A stretch of 64,000 bases of DNA. Origin: Eretmocerus hayati. Lineage: Eukaryota; Arthropoda; Insecta; Hymenoptera; Aphelinidae. Numbering within the stretch: the stretch's first letter is position 1; every line of letters starts with the position of its first letter. The notes below the pieces were generated by a model. The model was not told the DNA's origin and did no database searches. It worked only from the letters and a program-made list of their open reading frames with translations. Below, piece after piece: positions 21,991 through 34,531 of this stretch. Location of the stretch: the NCBI GenBank assembly GCA_029851415.1, contig CM056743.1:77518186-77582185 (forward strand). Reading direction: 5' to 3'. The position numbers and the translations under genes are program-made.

Positions 21991-24900
21991 GCAACAGAAA
22001 TGTATGATGCCATGGCTCACATAGAGATCGAGACTATCATCTCTGAGATCGACAGATTACAATTTTCTGTTGCCAAGCTGCTGTAAATGTAGGGTATTCT
22101 CACTCAAAATTACAACACACTTACACCACTCTTCAGAAGCAAGTTGCTGGATTTCCTCTGATCTGAACGCCGCTTTGGTCCCGACACTGGTAAACCAAAC
22201 CGACGGGTCAGTCTCATCTGATCATGTCTCCTTCAACCTCTGTGATGAAGAGTTACATGTACACTGAAACAATGTACACGAACCAATTCACACTCAATTC
22301 CACTCCATATCACACAACGAAAACGATAGATCGATATTCCTGTTCATTTCAATAGAATCTTCACCAAATATCACGAGTAGTTATAAATTATAGATCAAAA
22401 TATTGTTGGAATTAGTTCGTTCCTAGAATCGTATATTGAATATCAATAATTTCATTCATATATTCGTTCATTATTGAGTATGATAAAAAATTATCATTCA
22501 TCGATGTAGTGACTTTCGTGCACGTTTCTCAGAATTCAATCTTTTGTTGTGACGACTCTCCTTCAATTCGTACAATAACTAATTTTGTTAACAAGACGGC
22601 GACATACGCTTCTCATACGATTGTATAACATAACTCAATCTATTTTAAGACATCCAAATGTAAACCTGTCACTAGAATAATGTATGATGAGACTTTAGTT
22701 TGAGATATCACGCTACGTACTCTACATGTAATTATGTCCAATGTGAAATGTATCAATATCTGAATCTCCCGAAACTCGATAAATAAAATCAAATGGTTGG
22801 GGTAATGTCCCCAACCATCCCCGTGTCGATTCATTCATCATAGAATAAGCACTCGAAAAAGAATACAACGCATCAAATGAATTTTTCCGTACAATCTTCA
22901 ATTGTACTTTTTTTTAATCTCAAGCTGAAAAATATTCTATTCATGATGAGATTCATACAAATTTTCAAAAGAAGCATATTTGAAATTTTTAATATATTGA
23001 GAATTTCCAAGTACTAATTCCAGCTTAACTTGAATCAATTCAAAGTCATCCGAAAAAATATTTTTGATCGTCTGTGCGCAAATGAGTCATTTGCACACTG
23101 TTTTTCGCTCTTCATTTGCTCACAGAAGATCAAAAACCATAGTATGACACTCGGGCGCAATGGTTTTCGCTTTCTCGTGACTATTTAGACCCTCGCCTGC
23201 GGCTCGGGCCTGAAAAAGTCACTCGAAGTGCGAAAACCATCGTTTGCGCCCTTGTATCATAATATACTATTATGAATCCACTATCACTCGACAAAGTAAA
23301 ATCATTCTTCTAATTTCATCAAAAAGTAAATGCATTCACGTAATCTTCATTAACAAGATCTAATTCAATGCTTCATTCATCCTCGTCATACTTACTTGAA
23401 ACTATCACACCACACTTTCACAAGTTGCAACAGCACATAAGGCCTTGGCTCATATGGGAGTTGGTTTTCTCATTCCCGAGTGCGACAGAGTGTGACTCCC
23501 TGTTGTCCAGCTATTGTAAAACAACAACACAACACTAACACCACTCTTCAGAAGCATGTTGCTGGATTTTCTCTGATCTGAGCGCCGCTTTGGTCCCGAC
23601 ACTGGTAAACCAAACCGACGGGTCAGTCTCATCTGATCATGTCTCCTTCAACCTCTGTGATGGAGAGTTACAATTTTCCTCTTAACATAAAACACTCCCC
23701 CGTTTCAACTCAATTTCACATCATGAACAAAAGACGAGGATGATGAATATTAAAATCATTACGTCGAATCAAAATCTTCTCAAAAATTCAAATCTTTGAA
23801 CGTAAATACTAAAGATAGTATGAAAACAAAAAGCTTCCCTAATAGTAATTTTATAACAATTGTTCTTGAATGATCACGTATCAGAGACCATCACAATACA
23901 TCGATTCGATTCTCCCCTCACGAATGCATTGGTCAAATGATATTGGATTCATTCACAAAAGTAATTTTGAATGCTTTAGACATTACCATCGCTCAATGTA
24001 AATTATCGATTCCTAAATCTAATGCAGATTAGTTGAATCATAAACTGGTGAGAAAAATTCTCTCAACCACTCCCCCAAATGGAATTACGCCCTTTAAAGT
24101 AAACATACAATTTTCAATTGTGCATTCTTTCAATCTCAAGTTGAATAATATTCTATTCATTATGAGATATATACAAATTTTTAAAAAAGGCATGATTAAA
24201 ATTTTTCAATATATTAAGAAATTCCAAGCACTGACCCCTGCTCTACTTGAATCAATTCAGATTCATTTAGAAAAATATATATGAATCTACTATCACTTGA
24301 CAAATTAAAATCATTATCCCAATTTCATCGAGGAGTAAAAGCATTCACATAATCTTCACTATCAGGATCTAATTCAAAGCTTCTCTAATGACATTAATTC
24401 AACTCATCCTTGTCATACTCACTCAAAACTACCACACCACACTTTTACGAGTTGCAACAGCGTCACATAATGCCTTGGCTCATATGGGAGTTGGGTTTCT
24501 CATTCCCGAGTGCGACAGAGTGTGACTCCCTGTTGCCCAGCTATTGTAAAACAACAACACAATACTAACGTCACTCTTCGGAAGCATGTTGCTGGATTTC
24601 CTCTGATCTGAGCGCCGCTTTGGTCCCGACACTGGTAAACCAAATCGACGGGTCAGTCTCATCTGATCATGTCTCCTTCAACCTCTGTGATGAAGAGTTA
24701 CAATTTCACTCTTAACATAAAACACTGCCCCGTTTCAACTCAATTTCACTCCACGAACAAAAGACGAGGATGATGAATATTAGAATCATTACGTCAAATC
24801 AAAAACTTCTCAAAAATTCAAATCTTTCAACGTAAATACTAAAAATAGTATGAAAATAAAGAGCTTCCCTGATTAGTGAATTTCTAACAATTGCTCTTGA

Positions 24901-25135
24901 AGATCGCGTAGCAAAAACCATCACAATGCATTAATTCAATTCTCCCCTCACGATTGCATCAATCGAGTGATATTGGATTCATTTACGAAAGTCATTCCTA
25001 ATAGTTTATGCGATACCCTTCCTCAATGTAAATTATCTATCCCTAAATTCTCATCAAAATCACTTGAATCATAAACTGGTCGAAAGAGTTCTCTCAACCA
25101 CTCCCCCATATGAAATGACGTCCTCTAATATCAGC
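21991..25135 (+). repeat. Three tandem copies of a ~1.03-kb repeat
   Basis: GCAACAG-anchored units start at 21991, 23426 and 24454. All share the block CGCTTTGGTCCCGACACTGG followed by CGACGGGTCAGTCTCATCTG, at about 22171, 23583 and 24613. Copies 2 and 3 match over most of their length with scattered changes; copy 1 is more diverged and carries an inserted MITE. No coding function is evident; the 60-codon minus-strand frames shared by copies 2 and 3 are probably incidental. Confidence 0.85.
23061..23270. mobile_element. Hairpin MITE inserted in repeat copy 1
   Basis: The segment holds two nested hairpins: TTTTTGATC...GATCAAAAA, and GGGCGCAATGGTTTTCGC pairing with GCGAAAACCATCGTTTGCGCCC around a CTCGCCTGCGGCTCGGG loop. 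The equivalent position in repeat copy 2 (about 24265-24285) lacks it and reads straight through AAAAATATATATGAATC, giving an empty site. The target looks like TA or ATA. Confidence 0.75.
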
Positions 25136-26347
25136 ATGCGAGATAGACGTAAACCGCTTCTCACTTCATATTTTCATAAGTTCGATTTTCAAAAAAACGG
25201 TTAATTTCTCCTCCAAATAGAAATAAATTCAAAAACACCAAAGTGTTACGTAGTTTCACACTCGGTATGAGTAGAAATACGAAAATTATCATCTTCAAAG
25301 TCAAATCAAAGATTCCTCGAATTCATTCAGAAAAGTTTCAGAAATTTGAAATCCATTCGTATGTATCATATATTCAAAATCAACGAAATAACAACCTCTC
25401 GATCTTTAACATTTCATCACTTTGTCAGTACGATTCGACTTCATCGTCACTGTATTACCGATTTCATTCGAAATCAACCAATACTCATGCGGATCGATCT
25501 ATCTCTAACGAAAAATTAAAATAAAAACCATTAAATAAAACTAACTCGAACACCAAAGTTACTTCACATCTGAAAGTGAGGCGGCCTTGACAACCGTAAA
25601 AAGTTACTCGGCTACCTTCGATGTTGAAAATGGCGGTGTCTCGAATTTTCTGATACGTTTCACTAAAATACGCCATAAAATAACTCCCAGCATGCACTTA
25701 ATATGAAAATATATAAACGAAACACATAAAAATCGATTGCTCCTAACCTTCGCCAACGGATTCGGAAGCTTGGGCAGTGTTCGAAAGGGCTCCGTGAGAC
25801 CGATCAGCGACCGTCTTCACGAGAAGAATTAGCAGCAAATCGAATATATAATATCAACGTATAGATACATATAAAAAAATCGGAAATACATATAAAAAAC
25901 TCAAAAATACGTCAAAAATACGTAAACGACACTCAAACACGTATTCTATACATCGCGGAAAAATCTAGGGACATTTGACCTGGTCTAGGGACTTTTCGTG
26001 CCGTCAAGTTGGCAACACTGATTCGATTTTATGTTGGCAACCCTGATATAGGGATTCCGTGGGGGAATAGGCACCTTGTGTCTCTTAATATAATAATACT
26101 CGCGGGATGAGGTGTGGGCTGCAGCAAGATGAGCTCAAGAATTATGTATGCTTTAACATCCCAGTATCGAGATGCCGAAGCCATACCTACCTGTAGTGAC
26201 CGATGCTAGCATATGGAGCCCTATGGTGTTCTGTAACATCTCGTACCCGAGATGCCGGGCGCTGCTTCGGCATCTCGGGTTCGAGATGCAGTCGCGTTAA
26301 AAGTGACTATATACATCTCGTTTGTCCTCCAGACATGCAAATAAGGA

Positions 26348-26350
<3 letters not shown>
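25136..26350 (+). other. AT-rich stretch, no gene recognised
   Basis: Open frames at 25243-25524 and 25485-25697 have no family features. Near 26020-26050 a GTTGGCAACACTGATTCGAT block is followed by a near repeat (GTTGGCAACCCTGAT). Palindromic CATCTCG/CGAGATG motifs occur at about 26170-26290. Confidence 0.35.

Positions 26351-26405
<55 letters not shown>
26351..26405 (+). repeat. (GA)n microsatellite, 5' side of the R1 insertion
   Basis: About 27 GA dinucleotides. The retroelement begins at its right end, and more GA repeats follow the element's poly(A) tail. Confidence 0.95.
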
Positions 26406-26408
<3 letters not shown>

Positions 26409-27438
26409 GCGGAGCGAGTGAGGATCTGGGACCGCCAGAAAGTGATCGGAGCCGAACGAGTACTCACCCCGACGATGAAGGAGATTATCCGCGACAACGA
26501 GAAGGAAACCACCCTTGAGCATTGGCAAACTGAGTGGGATTCGCCATTTGCGAACGGCAGATGGACGCACCGGCTGATCCGTGACGTAGCCAAGTGGGCG
26601 GAACGCACCCACGGAGAGATGGACTACTGGACGACGCAGGCACTGAGCGATCATGGTTGCTTCGGTTCCTATCTAACCAGGTTCAAGAAGAGGACGACCC
26701 CAGCATGTCAGTCATGCGGGGATGAATGGGATGACGCCGAACATGCCCTGTTCAAGTGCAGCGACACCCGGAGAGAGCGCGCCGAGCTGGATGAATGGCT
26801 GGGTGCTCAACTAACACCCGAGAATCTCGTCCCGTACTTGCTCCGCAACCAGGAGACATGGGATAGACTCACCGGATACATCAAGATGGTGATGACCCGC
26901 AAAGAGGAGAAAGAGAGGGAAGTAAGGCGCCTCGAAGTAGGCGAATCACAGTGACTCTGCCGATTGAAACAGAAGAGGCCCAAATGATTCCAGGAGGAAT
27001 CTGATGCACTGAAGAGGGAAGAAAGAAGGAAGAAGAGAGAAGAAAGAAGAAAGAGAGGGAACAATGGAGAATGAAGACAGAAGATGCCGACAAGTGGCCG
27101 AAGAGAGAAGATGGAGAAGAGGAACGCTCGCAATCGAGCGCGAGACATGCCGCTCATCCTGAAGTAATGCTCACGCGGTTCCGGGATGAGATGGTAGATG
27201 CAGGTGGATCTTCTTCTTGATTGCCCGATGCCCTAGGTATCGGACATCGAGGGGAGAGGGATATTACACGGCCGGGCCCACCTCTCGGTGGGCCCCACCC
27301 AAACCCGTGTCCCGCCTGGTATGGCCTGCGTGGGCTATGCGTAGTCCGCGTAAGCTGAACCAGTCCGGTGTCTGGGGACGGATCCGAGGGATCCTGAGGC
27401 AGATTTTGCCCTCTAACCACCTTAAAAAAAAAAAAAAA

Positions 27439-27447
<9 letters not shown>
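26406..27447 (+). mobile_element. 5'-truncated R1-clade non-LTR retrotransposon (ORF2 C-terminus, 3' UTR, poly(A))
   Basis: The open frame to 26954 encodes the C-terminal end of an R1-type ORF2 protein: RIWDRQKVIGAERVL, a WTHRLIRDVAKW block, YLTRFKK, and the CCHC-type motif CQSCGDEWDDAEHALFKC, which is typical of this clade after the reverse transcriptase. A GC-rich 3' UTR follows, then 24 A residues (27424-27447). The reverse transcriptase and endonuclease parts are missing, as expected from incomplete target-primed reverse transcription. The upstream GA tract is read in frame as Arg/Glu and is not part of the protein. The fragment at 45484-46600 shares the RDQQKVIGAEQVL stretch and is probably of the same family. 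Confidence 0.85.

Positions 27448-27468
<21 letters not shown>
27448..27468 (+). repeat. (GA)n microsatellite, 3' side of the R1 insertion
   Basis: GA repeats directly follow the poly(A) tail, so the element lies within a GA tract. Confidence 0.9.
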
Positions 27469-27469
<1 letters not shown>

Positions 27470-29800
27470 TTGCATTGAATTGCGATTGCGTGTGGCTCAT
27501 TCGCTTGGTAACCGCGGGCACAGCAAGTCACCCGGGTAACTGCACCAGGTCAAGGGTTAATTTGCATAAAAGATGTATATATAGAACTGTACTGAGGCTG
27601 CACGACCTGGTGAATCCTCGTACTGGAGCTACCCTGGGGGACGTCCTCGATATGAGGAGGTCCTCGTCGTGGGGTTCTGTTCCAGTAGAGGATTTATCAC
27701 CAGCTTGCTGCAGAATCAGTACAGTTCTATCTACTGTCATTAGAAGATTTTTGGCTATTGTTATGAGGAACCGTGAATAATTCATAATACTCTCAATTCA
27801 TTCAGAATGAGCTGTTGCATCCTTGAAAATCGCACATCTAAGATTGCGTTCTCAGTGAAACGGGTATCTACAATTTTTGGCTCGGTCAACCATAACACGC
27901 CTCGGTGTGTTTGATTTTCTGTCTCAAAGCGATCACAATCCTCTTTTTACATTTGAATAAGTAGAATACGGAGATCATTCGTGAAATGTAGAGCTAAACC
28001 AAACTCGCCCCCATTTTGGTTTCCCGCTTTCGCCGTTGCTTCAGAAGGATTCACGCAATATTTGTATGATTATCAGGAAGTGTATGAAACCTCCTCTTGA
28101 TTTCTTGAAACGGATACATCGCAATGCTACTCAACTTTCATGGAATCCAACGATTTTTGCGGTCTTCGGACTGCAGACTCCTTCTGTATCTCGCAAATTG
28201 TAAGAGATCTACTTTTGGGAAGAATGAGATACTGTGGTGGGTTAAAATAATACTCGGCTTATCTCATTGTGAAAGCCGGCAACCCTTGAGACGAAGTTAT
28301 ATGCTTGGACATGTCTTATTCATCTCAAAAAATTTCCGAAAAAACTTTCAGAAACCATAAAATATTCTTCAAATAATCTCGAGTTAGTCTTGGAAAAATT
28401 TCTAAATAATCTATAAAAATATTGGAAAATAATCTTCAAAATTGATTCACAAACTTTCGGATAATTTCATAAATATTTCATGAACCGTGGCATTCGTGAC
28501 GTATCACAAGAAGAGAACCAGAATGGTGGTGAGTTGAGTTCACCGATACGTTTCACCACAAACTTCCGAATTTTGCTTGTCTTTCAAATTCAAGAATGAG
28601 AATTCTTGGGTCTTGAGACAAAAGATCAAACGCGATGAGGTGCTTCAAGATTAGACAAGCGACAAAATGGTACATACTCGTTCTACTGAAGACGACGTCT
28701 TAGGTGTGCATTTCTGAAGAATGCAAAATCGCAACCGATTTAATTGGAAATATTGTAAACGGGTGACGGTTTCTCGTGGAAAAGGCTGAAATGTCCGCTA
28801 ATGACGGATAAATTCCAACCACGAACAAGAGAGCCAGAGCAATGCCTTCTCGACACTAATGTACCTTCTTCAGTTAGGGAATTCTTATTCGTGTAAGACT
28901 ATTCTCTAACTCGTTCGAAAGTCATGATCCGAATCTATCAAGATTATTTCGCGATTATTTCGAGGTTATTTCGAGATCATTTCAAAGTTATTATAATGAT
29001 TTTTTCCTCCTCCCGGCACGAAAGTACTTCCTTTCGCGACTCGTTTTGGTTACGAAAGCTCGACTTTTGCTGCCGGCACGGGTCAACTCGCGCTCTAATT
29101 AACTGTCAATTTATGCTGCATCTTTCGCTGCATGCCTGCGCTGTTTTGCTGTGCAGAGAGCGCATGAGACATGCATGCGAAAAACATAACGTATCGAGGT
29201 TATGTTTATCAATGTGTTTATTTATGATTTGTGTACACTTGACAGGCCTCCTGAAGTAGTTTAGGCCATGCATGATGCGTACAAGTACATACATTTCAGT
29301 GGAATACGGAAGCATGCCTTCCGAGAACTTCAGATTATGTGCAATGCCCAACCATTTTGGATCTGGGCCTCCCTTTTGATATAAGGTGGCTCTCACATCT
29401 ACGTTGCGTCGCAGTTTTTTGCGCCGGTGGCCGATTTTGAAGTGCTTTTTTAGGATCGAGTCAAGACTCTCAGAGAATGGAGAGAATCATCCACCGGACT
29501 CTGAGATGGAGAAAAACCGGTTGGTGGCTGTGAAATTGTTACGATATTTCTCGAATCCGATTATGCAGTTTTACAAATCTTTTTACACCACTGCCTTTCA
29601 ATCTTTGTGCAATTTAACCTGAGAGTTCAGAAGGTTGATTCTTACATGATTGCCCATGACATAGTGATGGACATGTACTTCAACTTTATGTTGATGTACA
29701 TTGATCGGAGCGCATGTTTGGTGCAGGAGCTGACCCCATAGTGGTAGACCCCGCCGATCAGACCTCTATGGTGGGGGTCGAGGATATTTCCTTTGGCCCC
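27469..29800 (+). other. 2.3-kb stretch with no recognised gene
   Basis: Both strands were read. Frames at 28124-28360, 28924-29259 and 29106-29396 show no domain or splice pattern I could support. 28350-28480 holds loosely repeated AATAATCT and AAAAATTTC words. Confidence 0.4.
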
Positions 29801-31249
29801 GGTTATTCGCAGTCGTTCCGTGTATATCCGTGTGAGAAAAATGAGCCAAAATGGGGTGAAGAACCACGTCTTCCGTGCGTATCCGTGAGGAGTTTTGAAG
29901 GGAATGCAGCTGTTCAACCGTGAACGTCCGTATGCTTACAAACTCATCTTCTCATACCGATCCGTTTCATACCCGGAGCTGAAGGGCGCATCCGTGCAGA
30001 TCCGTGCATCCGTGTAAACTCGGTTCCAAGTGATACAGTCGCTTCATCCGTGTGGTTCTGTATCCGTGGGGACCCGTCTTCCCGTGTCTTTCCGTTTTCA
30101 ACCGGCTCCGCCATCGTATCCGTGCGGAACCGTGCAACCATGTGTATCCGTTTTGAATATTCTTCCCGTCACATCCGTGTACACCCGTGCAATCGTGTGT
30201 ATCCGTTTTAGAAGTACTCCCTGGTGAATCCGTGCTGACCCATCTACTCGTGTTGATCCGTTTCGGTTCGTTTCGGTCATTGTATCCCTGAAGACCCGTG
30301 CACCCATGTATATGCTTATACCCGTGCGGACCCGTGTCTATCCGTTTCGAATGTTCTTCCCATCGCATCCGTGCCCACCCGTCTATCCGTGTCTATCCGT
30401 TCTCAGTCGGCTCCGTCATCGTATCCATGCAAACTCACGCAACCGTGTGTATCCGTTTTAAACGTTCTCCTCGTCAAATCCGTGCCAACCCGTCTACCCG
30501 TGTGGATCCGTTTTGGTTCGCCTCGGTCATTGTATCCGTGCAGACCCGTGCACCCCTGTATATCCTTGTACTCGTGCGGACCCGTGCAAACGGGTATATC
30601 CGTTTCGAATGTTCTTCCCGTCGCATCCGTGCACACCCGTCTACACGTGTCTATGCGTTTTCAGTCGGCTCCGTCATCGTATCCGCGCGAACCTGTGCAA
30701 CCCTCTGTATCCGTTTTGAATATTCTTCCCATCGCATCCGTGCACACCCGTGCAACCATGTGTATCCGTTTTGAAAGTACTCCCTGTCGAATCCATGCTG
30801 ACCCGTCTACCCATGTGGATCCGTTCTGGTTTGTTTCGGTCATTGTATCCGTGCAGACCCGTGCATCCCTGTATATCCTTGTACCCGTGTGAACCCGTGC
30901 AACCGTGTGTATCCGTTTTGAATGTTCTTACAGGTCCGGACGGATGCGATGACGGAGCCGACTGAAAACGGATAGACACGGGTAGACGGGTGTGCACGGA
31001 TACGGATACCCACGGGCAGAGCTTGTGCACAGGTCCGCACGGATACGATGACGGAGCCGACTGAAAACGGATAGACACGGGTAGACGGGTGTGCATGGAT
31101 ACGGATACCCACGGGCAGAGCTTGGCATAGCTTGCAAACTCTCAGAAGTCAATCGATGTACTTCATCATCTTAGCTATATGTTCCTACGGACGCGCACGA
31201 AGGGTATATTCTATACACGGACATACACGGAATGCGACTGCGAATAACC
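29801..31249. mobile_element. Minisatellite-filled element with inverted terminal repeats
   Basis: GGTTATTCGCAGTCG followed by TTCCGTGTATATCCGTGT at the left (29801-29836) is mirrored at the right end (31211-31249), giving ~38-bp terminal inverted repeats. The interior is a degenerate array of 10-12-bp words around ATCCGTGCA/ACCCGTG. At about 30935-31115 two further blocks lie in the opposite orientation. No transposase is present, so this is a non-autonomous element or fold-back structure. Interior open frames come from the repeat. Confidence 0.7.
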
Positions 31250-31333
31250 ACTTCCATCTCCTTTGGTGATCGCGTGGATGAGAAGTTGGTTGAACTGATT
31301 GATGATGAAGACGCTCAAACATCAATCAAATAG

Positions 31334-32179
31334 GTTTGCAGGTCGTTTCTGAATCAGGCGTGCCAGGCGATCAGAGTAAAATTCGAGATTGAAGACGACA
31401 GGATGTCCCTTTTTAGATACATCGACCCTCGAAACGCCTTGAGTCGTGAGTACCACCATGATTTTCCTTATCTCACCCAAGTGTTGGGGGAGTTCCCCAG
31501 GATCAAGCGTCCTGAAATCGATACCGTACTGGTGAATGAGGAGTGGCGAAATCTTCTGGCCGCACGTGATGAACTTCCTTTCAACGTCTGTGCCAAGACC
31601 GGGGACTCGGTGGGGTTTTGGACCGTATTAGGGGACTTGAAGAATGTAGATGTCGTGGTTTTTTCCAAAATTTGCGAGGTCGTGTATGGAGCTTTTTTCA
31701 TTTCGAACTCGAATGCGACGGCAGAACGGCTTTCTAGCCATTATACTTTACTGCACAATCTCCTGCGTACCCCGCTTACAATCAACACCATAGAAGGATC
31801 GATCCATGCAGCACAGCGCATCAAGTTCTTCGGTGGATTCAATGAGTTCGAGCCAACTGGAGGAATGTTCTACGAATTCAATTCGGATATATACAACTCC
31901 ACCAACTCACGAGAAGATGTCTCGGGAGGAGACATTATCCTTGAGCGCGAGCAATATGGCATAGATGCCAATTGTATTGCTGAGTGCACATCGTATGATA
32001 AGCCAAACCGGCGCACTATAGTCGTCACATTCCAACTCTGGCCAAAAATCGCTTCAAAATTTGTTTCAAGCTATCGGGATGAGCCAAACGGCATTCTCTT
32101 CGTAATCGACAGGGCTAGGAGATGTGCTAATCTGATTTTGTCTCAGACAAAGGGGGCAGGGGTGGGGGGGGGGTGTTGA
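31334..32179 (+). pseudogene. hAT-family transposase, C-terminal fragment
   Basis: The frame is open from 31334 (after TAG at 31331), upstream of the ATG at 31403. The protein ends a long helical region (ACQAIRVKFEIEDDRMS, RYIDPRNAL) and then shows the hAT dimerisation pattern: VGFWTVLGDL, VVVFSKICEVVYGAFFISN, SNATAERLSSHYTLLHNLL. The DDE catalytic core and BED finger are absent, so it cannot be a full transposase. The last ~55 codons (from 32012) lie inside the large inverted repeat and recur in reverse at 39670-39842. An acceptor-like TTTGCAG at 31335-31341 allows an alternative as the last exon of a domesticated gene. Confidence 0.6.
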
Positions 32180-34531
32180 ACGCGAAATGGGGTTGAAGAT
32201 CGATATTTCGCCGGAATGAAACTCACGCGTGGCGAGTCAGTAGTTCTACTGCCGATCCGCAACCACTTGGAGTACCTTCTAGAGGTAGATGGCAGTATTT
32301 TAAACTCAACCCCAAGTCTGAGAATCACCGCAATCAGCTCTGAGGTCGATTCTGAGCTGAGGAGAGGTGATAAATGCTGCGAATTAGTCGATTATACTGG
32401 ATTCTGAGTCGAAAATGATTCTACTGCCAACTCTCAACTCTTTTTAAAACATTCCTCCATCGATTCTCAGAATTTTGAGTCTGGGCACAGCTCTAAGAAT
32501 TGCTGCGGGGAATTTTGAGATCGGTTCAGATTTATTTTGTGGCGGGATTGTCTCTTCAGATCTGAAGGGACATTCGAGATGGTCGATTTTAGCTCAGAAT
32601 GCGATATGCTGCCAGATGAAAAAGGCTTTGGGTGTATTTCTAGAGCATCGAACATAATTTTTAGCCTGGTCTCAGGTCTGGGAATTGCCGGAGAGGGATT
32701 TGAGATCAATATTCGTCCAGGAAAGGCTGTCTGGCCACGCAGAATATTAGATAAATCGTTATTTCTAGGTGGAGAAAGAGTGTACTGCCGATCTGTAATA
32801 ACTTGGGGTACTTTTTGAGAGTGGGAAGCAGTATTTTAAGTTCATCCTCATGTACGGGATCCAACGCAATCAGCTCTGAGGTCGATTCTGAGCCGAGAAA
32901 AGTTGACGAGCCTTGATCATTAGTCGGGAATAGTGAATTCTGGGTCGAATCTAATCCTACTGCCGACTCAGAACCCGTTTCAACACATTCTCCCATAAAT
33001 TTACAGAATTTTGAGCCGAAACACAGTTCTGAAAATTGCTGAGGGAGGATTTGAGATCGATTCTGATCTATTTTGCGGCTAAAATGTCTGTTGAGATATG
33101 GCAGTCATCCGAGAATGGTCGATTTTACCACAGAATTCGATATGCTGCCAGGTCAGGAACATCTCGAGTGGGATCATAGAACATTTAATAGAATTTTGAG
33201 CCCAATCTCAAGTCTAGAAATTGCCGTAGAAGAATTCCAGATCGATATTCGTCAAGAAAAAGCTGCAGAACAGTGCAGATTATTCAAGAAACGGTGAGTT
33301 CTAGGTGACGAATGAATATACTGCCGATCTACAATGACTCGGGGTACATTCTAGGGATGCGAAACAATATTTTGAGCCAAAGCTCAGGTCAGAGAGTCAC
33401 CGCAATCGGTTCTGAGGCCGATTCCAGAGCGAGGAAAAGTGATGAGCGCTGCGTATTCGTCGAAAATAGTGGTTTCTAGATCGGAAACCTCTCTGCTGCT
33501 ACCAGAAAAAGCTTTCTCGTGCATTCTACCATCACTCACCAGGATTTTGAGCCCAAGCACGGCTCTGAAAATTTCCGTGGACGAGTTTGAAATCGAATTC
33601 GATCTCTTCCGAGTCAGGAAAGTCTCATTAGCACAGGTTTCGATCAAGAGTGACCGATTTCAGCTCGGATTTTGATATGCTGCCGAATCGAACAAGCTTT
33701 GATTGAATTCCTCAAGTGTTGATCAGAATTTAGAGCCTAATCCGATGTCGAGAAATTACTGCCGAGAGATTTGAGAACGATATTCGTCCAGAAAAAGCTG
33801 TTCAGTAATGCAGATTATTTAAGGAATGGTGATTTTTCAGTGGAAAAAAATTATACTGCCGATCAAAAAAAACTTGCAGTACATGCGGAAGATGTTAAGC
33901 AATATTTCAAGCCCAACCCCGTGTCTGAGAATCACTGCAATCAGCTCTGGGTTGAGTCTGAGCAACGGAAAAGCAATGAAAAGCGCGTATCAGTCGCGAA
34001 TAATGTTTCATAAGTCGGAGACAGTCCTGCTGCCACCCCAAGAACCTATTCCATGCATCATACTTCAAATCCTCCGGATTTTGAGCCCAAACACGACTCT
34101 GAGAACAGCCGTGGTTGAGTTTGACATCGATTCTGATCCGGTTTCCCTGTCAGGAGCGTATCTCAGACACTGGCATGAATCTGTCCAGTATTCAGCTGAA
34201 ATTTGACCTTAATCCGTAGGCCAGGAATTGCCCCAAAAAAATTTGGGAACAACATTCGTCCAGGAAAAGCTGTCGAGTAATGCAGATCATTCAAGGAATG
34301 GTGATTTCTAGGTGGAGAAAAAATACACTGCCGGTCTACAAATACTTGCACTACATGCGGAAAAAATTAGGCAATATTTCAAGCCTAACCACGTGTCTGA
34401 AAATCACTGCAATCAGCTCTGGATTGAGTCTGAGCAAAGGAAAAACGCCGGATGGTGCGTATCAATCTCGAATAATGGATTATAAGTCGGAGACAGTCCT
34501 ACTGCCACCCCAAGAATCATTCGAATGGGCT
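32012..34531 (+). repeat. Left arm of 7.8-kb inverted repeat, ~535-bp tandem units
   Basis: A recurring ACTGCCGATCTACAA-like word appears at about 32250, 32790, 33321, 33855 and 34328, giving roughly 535-bp units, each also carrying GCAATCAGCTCTGAG and GAAAAAGCTGT blocks. The arm is matched in reverse by 36832-39842. Open frames inside are fragments of these units. Confidence 0.9.

Noticed and set aside
25485..25697. Possible first exon on the minus strand (AYFSETYQKIRDTAIF)
   Set aside because: The following donor (GAAGTAACT) is weak and no second exon was found.
26297..26654. Ser/Leu-rich minus-strand frames
   Set aside because: Reverse translation of the (GA)n tract and of the R1 coding region.
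26807..27157. Minus-strand frame rich in Phe, Leu and Ser
   Set aside because: Antisense of the GA-rich 3' UTR of the R1 element.
29944..31152. Many overlapping frames of 60-173 codons on both strands
   Set aside because: Open because the minisatellite word avoids stops; no conserved protein pattern.
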